Assembly: GCA_002315535.1 (NCBI GenBank)
Contig: DCHA01000004.1
Span: 1-13,455, forward strand
Reading direction: 5' to 3'
Length of the DNA: 13,455 nucleotides
Origin: Firmicutes bacterium UBA1764
Lineage (GTDB): Bacteria; Bacillota; Clostridia; Peptostreptococcales; Anaerovoracaceae
The notes under the pieces are model-generated. The model did not search any database. It saw only the letters and a program-made list of their open reading frames with translations, and was not told where the DNA came from. Below, one piece after another: positions 10,697 through 13,455 of the stretch. Position numbers and translations under genes: made by a program. The first letter of the stretch is position 1; each line of letters starts with the position of its first letter.

Positions 10697-10998
10697 ATGG
10701 AAAACAATAAAATCGAATTATTTAATAAGCAAAAGGAGCTACTAGATACTTTTCTTTCTACCGGGGCTATTTCGAAACAGCAATATGAAAAGAGTCTTGG
10801 AGATATGAAAGAAAAGATGGATATTAATGAAGATGATAGAATCGAACAGAGCCGTTTAACAAATGAGGAGATCCAGGCTCTGGCAGAAAGGGGATAAAGG
10901 CTTTCTGGGCAAAGGTTGAGAAGATATTGCCGGACTATAAGGATTCGGTGAAGTGGCTGAAGACTGAGGGCGGTAAGTTGATGAGACAGGTAAGATGA
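10697..10998 (+). pseudogene. Second SHOCT-YgjP gene with an internal deletion
   Basis: From ATG 10697 the product is nearly identical to that of 5912: ENNKIELFNKQKELLDTFLS, then TGAISKQQYEKSLGDMKEKM. Unlike that copy it keeps frame through IEQSRLTNEEIQALAERG, then stops at 10895-10897. Immediately after, the sequence resumes in another frame at the end of the metallopeptidase: KAFWAKVEKILPDYKDSVKW, LKTEGGKLMRQVR, TGA at 10996. About 215 bp carrying the WGSCSSKGN and HELCH zinc motifs are missing between AAAGGG and AAAGGC, a probable microhomology deletion. No peptidase can be made; a 66-residue SHOCT peptide (10697-10897) could be. Confidence 0.8.
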
Positions 10999-11011
10999 AT
11001 GCAAGGCAATC

Positions 11012-11041
11012 TTGACAATACGTATTAATACGCATTATTAT
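11012..11041 (+). promoter_or_regulatory. Promoter/operator of the third hicB
   Basis: TTGACA (11012-11017), an 18-bp spacer and TATTAT (11036-11041). The spacer holds the perfect 10-bp palindrome AATACGTATT followed directly by AATACGCATT, the same tandem box as in the divergent hicB promoter at 9378-9406. An upstream GATGAATGCAAGGCAATCTTG is a decayed piece of the 5525/9911 terminator repeat. Confidence 0.65.
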
Positions 11042-11092
11042 CTACTTGTAACATGCCAACTAAAGCGAAAAAAATAGTAAAGGTCAAAAAAA

Positions 11093-11491
11093 ATGAGAAT
11101 GGTTTCCTATCCGGCAATTATACATAATGAAGGAAAGCACTGTTGGGTAAGCTTTCCTGATTTTGATAGTGTGTACAGTCAGGCTAATAATTGTAATGAT
11201 GCAATATCGAATTCAATTGAGGCTCTTACTCTTGAGTTGGATTCAATGGATCGTAGTGGGGAGAAATTTCCTGATGCTAGTAAGGTTGAGTCTCTTGATT
11301 TGAATGATGGTGAATCGGTTGCGTTTGTTGTTTTTGATTTTGATGAACAACGTAAGGGAATAAAGTATAACAAGTCAATTAAGAAGACTTTGACTATACC
11401 TGAGTGGTTAAATGACGCGGCAATACAAGCAGGAATAAATTTTTCTGCAACGCTTCAGGATGCATTAAAAGCAAAGTTGGGTATTAGATAA
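11093..11491 (+). CDS. Orphan HicB-family antitoxin
   Basis: 132 residues: N-terminal 'VSYPAIIHNEGKHCWVSFPD' then FDSVYSQANNCNDAISNSIE (HicB fold; the usual PDLPGC is PDFDSV), an acidic middle, and 'IKKTLTIPEWLNDAAIQAGI' then NFSATLQDALKAKLGI, a C-terminal DNA-binding segment of the type common in clostridial HicB. The start at 11093 has AAAGG 9 nt upstream. No hicA lies before it: the preceding 95 bp hold only promoter and leader, and before that is the deleted YgjP gene. It shares its operator and domain type with the minus-strand HicB at 8953-9351, so the two may regulate each other. Confidence 0.85.
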   Translation: MRMVSYPAIIHNEGKHCWVSFPDFDSVYSQANNCNDAISNSIEALTLELDSMDRSGEKFPDASKVESLDLNDGESVAFVVFDFDEQRKGIKYNKSIKKTLTIPEWLNDAAIQAGINFSATLQDALKAKLGIR

Positions 11492-11525
11492 AAACACTAG
11501 GAATGAACTGTCCCTAGTGCTTTTT
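11490..11525. terminator. Bidirectional terminator built from a REP-like palindrome
   Basis: AAAAACACTAGG and CCTAGTGCTTTTT pair across an 11-nt loop, with A-rich and T-rich flanks in both directions. It lies between the convergent hicB and acyltransferase genes and overlaps both ends: the acyltransferase stop (TAG, minus strand, 11516-11514) is inside the right arm. The CCTAGTG core is shared with the palindromes at 275 and 786. Confidence 0.7.
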
Positions 11526-12794
11526 AGTATTCTTTTTTTCTGCCATGGCGAGCTTGTAGCTTTCCTCTGCTGCAAGGCGGGCCTTGGCAACAATGTCCTT
11601 TTCTTTTGGGAAACAATAATACAAAGCATCGCCTCCGCCTAAACAGATTACATCTCCGATTTCGTACCAGAAGTAGTCTGAATAAAGACTGTAGCAGGAG
11701 AGGGGCGTTCTGAAGTACTCAAGCTGTCCATCGCAGCCTGTCAGTACAAAGCCATTTTCATCCTGCCTGAGGTGGCCATCCCCAACCATGTATATATATT
11801 TATAATCCACCATCATTCCGATTTGAACGTCACTGTCTAATAGGTAGCTTCCTTCCCGAAGCTCTTGTTTAACCTCTTCTCTTTCCCATTTATACCAGTC
11901 AGGAATATGGGAATATATTGTATCATTATCCTTAGAAACAAGTTCTCCTAAAGAATTCATGGTATAGGATTTATGGCAGTTGTTACATATAAGCTCTGTG
12001 CCTTTACCTTTCATATATCCTTCTTTGCCACAGTGAGGACATTTATATAATATTCTTTCAAGGCCATCAGCAATAAAGGGTTCATTTGTATGAACCTTAT
12101 TTTCTTTTTGCCATAAAAAGTTATCAAAGGAAAATTCATTATCTAAAATATCATCAAGTTCAGTAACGGATTTTTCTTTCAATTCCTCAGGAGTAAATAA
12201 GCATTTGGCATGAGCAGTAACCTTTACATTTCTTTTTTGCAGACAGTTATATAAAGGATCTCTTGTAAAAGCTCCATAGGTTTTTATCATCATAACTGGT
12301 ACATTTAGTCTTTTTAACATAATACCCATTTTTCTTGGTAATGGGGTTGAGGTACCATCAAAGGAATAGCTGGCTTCAGGATACATAAGTACACTGGATT
12401 TAAGTTCATTTAATATATATCTGATGTCAGATATTAAAGATACATCAGTTACAAACTTATTTGTGGGAAAGCAGCCTAAATGACGAATAAGCCATTCCTG
12501 ACCCACAAAGCCATCAGAGGTGCATACAGTATTATATGGCTTTGGATACATAATCTGGGTTACTATTTCAAGATCAGTAAAGCTGGAATGATTCATTAAA
12601 ATAAGGCAGGGCTTATCTCCTATCTTTTCAAGACCTTCAGTGGTATAGGAAAAATTACACTTTTTTAAGTCTGGCTTACTTACAAAATATAGCAGGTTTT
12701 TGAAAAACCAGTTAATCTTATCTGGCTTTTTTCGTGTATATGGTGTTAGGTTTTTAACCTCATCATAATCTTTTTCAATTGTTTTAATTTTCAT
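11514..12794 (-). CDS. PlsC-family acyltransferase with C-terminal zinc ribbon
   Basis: 426 residues. Acyltransferase motif I 'LILMNHSSFTDLEIV' has H69 and D74 (NHx4D), 'VCTSDGFVGQEWLIRHLGCF' follows, and motif III is 'VLMYPEASYSFDGTS' (Y138-P139-E140). Then comes 'PLPRKMGIMLKRLNVPVMMI'. This is the PlsC-like 1-acyl-glycerol-3-phosphate acyltransferase fold, a membrane-surface phospholipid enzyme. Around 252-273 a zinc ribbon (CPHCGKEG and CNNCHKSY) is inserted, followed by ~150 residues with a beta-rich 'YKYIYMVGDGHLRQDENGFV' part and a helical basic end. Simple PlsC proteins are ~200-250 residues, so this is an extended variant. The tail KKNTKKH and stop come from the palindromic terminator. 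SD GAAGGA lies 8 nt before ATG. Confidence 0.88.
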   Translation of the reverse strand: MKIKTIEKDYDEVKNLTPYTRKKPDKINWFFKNLLYFVSKPDLKKCNFSYTTEGLEKIGDKPCLILMNHSSFTDLEIVTQIMYPKPYNTVCTSDGFVGQEWLIRHLGCFPTNKFVTDVSLISDIRYILNELKSSVLMYPEASYSFDGTSTPLPRKMGIMLKRLNVPVMMIKTYGAFTRDPLYNCLQKRNVKVTAHAKCLFTPEELKEKSVTELDDILDNEFSFDNFLWQKENKVHTNEPFIADGLERILYKCPHCGKEGYMKGKGTELICNNCHKSYTMNSLGELVSKDNDTIYSHIPDWYKWEREEVKQELREGSYLLDSDVQIGMMVDYKYIYMVGDGHLRQDENGFVLTGCDGQLEYFRTPLSCYSLYSDYFWYEIGDVICLGGGDALYYCFPKEKDIVAKARLAAEESYKLAMAEKKNTKKH

Positions 12795-12900
12795 GTTAGT
12801 TTTCCTTCTATACTAATTTCCCATATAATTTAACACAAAATTCAAGAAGTTGCATCTAACAATGCTGTATAATTAATGAATGTAGAGAAAAGAGGTAAAC
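12795..12900. promoter_or_regulatory. Divergent promoter region
   Basis: Minus strand, for the acyltransferase: TTGTGT (12838-12833), 17 bp, TAGTAT (12815-12810). Plus strand, for the membrane zinc-ribbon gene: TATAAT (12868-12873) with no good -35 at the right distance, then SD AGAGGT at 12891-12896. The region is A+T rich, with no repeat of the kind seen to the left. Confidence 0.5.
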
Positions 12901-13317
12901 ATGGGAAATAAATTAAATCAGTTAAAATACAAAATTGCAAGTAAGTTATCCAGATGCTATGGAAGGGATGAATTATCCACAGTCCTTATTGTTCTGGGTA
13001 TTATATTATCCCTGGGCTACAGACTTGTGGATTTAACCTTCTTATATTATGTTGGCTGTGTATTTATGCTCTTTGGATTATACAGAATATATTCCACCAA
13101 CTATAACCAGAGAAGCAAGGAAAGAATGTTCTTTCTTAAATATGCTGATAAGCCTATTAAATTTGTTAACAGAACAAAAAGAAAATGGACAGAAAGAAAG
13201 ACTCATAAATTTGTAAGATGTCCAAAATGTGGAGCCCATATACGTTTACCAAGAGGTAAGGGAGAAATAGTTGTAACCTGTCCTAAATGCACTTCAAAAT
13301 TTAATCAGAAAACCTGA
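12901..13317 (+). CDS. Small membrane protein with C-terminal zinc ribbon
   Basis: 138 residues. A basic N-terminus is followed by two hydrophobic segments, about 27-42 (VLIVLGIILSLGYRLV) and 45-63 (LTFLYYVGCVFMLFGLYRIY), probably a transmembrane hairpin. A strongly basic stretch (KRKWTERKTHKF) leads to a zinc ribbon with two Cys pairs, 'VRCPKCGAHIRLPRGKGEIV' then VTCPKCTSKF, like the MJ0042/zinc-ribbon domains that treble as metal or nucleic-acid binding modules. The soluble end probably faces the cytoplasm. The function is unknown. It diverges from the acyltransferase, which also has a zinc ribbon, and ends at a strong terminator. Confidence 0.75.
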   Translation: MGNKLNQLKYKIASKLSRCYGRDELSTVLIVLGIILSLGYRLVDLTFLYYVGCVFMLFGLYRIYSTNYNQRSKERMFFLKYADKPIKFVNRTKRKWTERKTHKFVRCPKCGAHIRLPRGKGEIVVTCPKCTSKFNQKT

Positions 13318-13324
13318 TATTTAT

Positions 13325-13357
13325 ACTCTGTATTATCAAAAATACAGAGTTTTTTTT
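13325..13357 (+). terminator. Intrinsic terminator
   Basis: Perfect 9-bp stem ACTCTGTAT / ATACAGAGT with loop TATCAAAA, followed by seven more T. It lies 7 bp after the stop of the membrane zinc-ribbon gene. Confidence 0.9.
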
Positions 13358-13455
13358 ACACTAAAAAACTTAGCAGGTTGTAAACCTTACTTTATGTATC
13401 TTGATTAAAAAACTTGAATTTTGAATTATGTAAAGAATTTGTTAAAAGTTGGACT

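Noticed and set aside
275..11525. Integron cassette array
   Set aside because: Genes are small and repeat-separated, but I find no attC-like pair of RYYYAAC/GTTRRRY ends at consistent distances and no integrase; the repeats are REP-like instead.
1..13455. CRISPR array, tRNA or rRNA genes
   Set aside because: No regularly spaced identical repeats and no cloverleaf or rRNA segments were seen on either strand. The repeats here are irregularly dispersed.

Overview
The window looks like a low-GC Firmicute chromosome, most likely Lachnospiraceae of the Butyrivibrio/Pseudobutyrivibrio kind. This rests on recognition of family style, not on a database search. The pointers are an SLH-domain exported protein of the type common there, a short ~137-residue peptide deformylase variant, DUF1653, HicB variants, A+T-rich spacers and Gram-positive SD and -35/-10 signals.

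Layout. (1) 1-2065 is a scrap zone: the 3' end of a small acidic protein gene, a small gene broken by an in-frame stop, a membrane-anchored hypothetical, an FtsK-like ATPase fragment, a stand-alone PD-(D/E)XK-type nuclease, and two tandem copies of the acidic gene on a 204-bp repeat unit. (2) 2108-4570 holds a secreted SLH/transglutaminase-like protein bracketed by two near-identical ~73-bp direct repeats that each end in a hairpin. (3) 4652-5735 holds an alpha/beta hydrolase, a terminator-bearing repeat, and a short promoter-to-terminator RNA unit that looks like an abiF RNA. (4) 5745-6658 holds the truncated head of an Abi_2 gene, a frameshifted SHOCT/YgjP metallopeptidase gene and DUF1653. 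(5) 6672-8890 is a self-contained module: palindromic promoter/operator, a RelB/DinJ-nucleotidyltransferase fusion, a HEPN partner, a deformylase homologue missing a zinc ligand, and a nitroreductase. (6) 8896-11491 holds an orphan HicB on the minus strand, a NUDIX hydrolase, a complete HicAB pair, a deleted second copy of the SHOCT/YgjP gene and another orphan HicB. (7) 11514-13357 has a quieter, more core-like look: a PlsC-family acyltransferase with a zinc ribbon, divergent from a small membrane zinc-ribbon protein with a clean terminator.

The common thread from 275 to about 11525 is a set of short dispersed REP-like elements with core AGGAAC or CCTAGTG. They sit at gene edges and at the breakpoints of several broken genes. 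In places they supply an SD sequence, a stop codon or a terminator. I read the region as an accessory island of toxin-antitoxin and defence-type cassettes turned over by recombination at these repeats. The most distinctive system is the DinJ-MNT fusion with its overlapping HEPN gene and a 24-bp perfect palindrome over the promoter. The most distinctive relic is the ncRNA left in front of a truncated Abi_2 gene.
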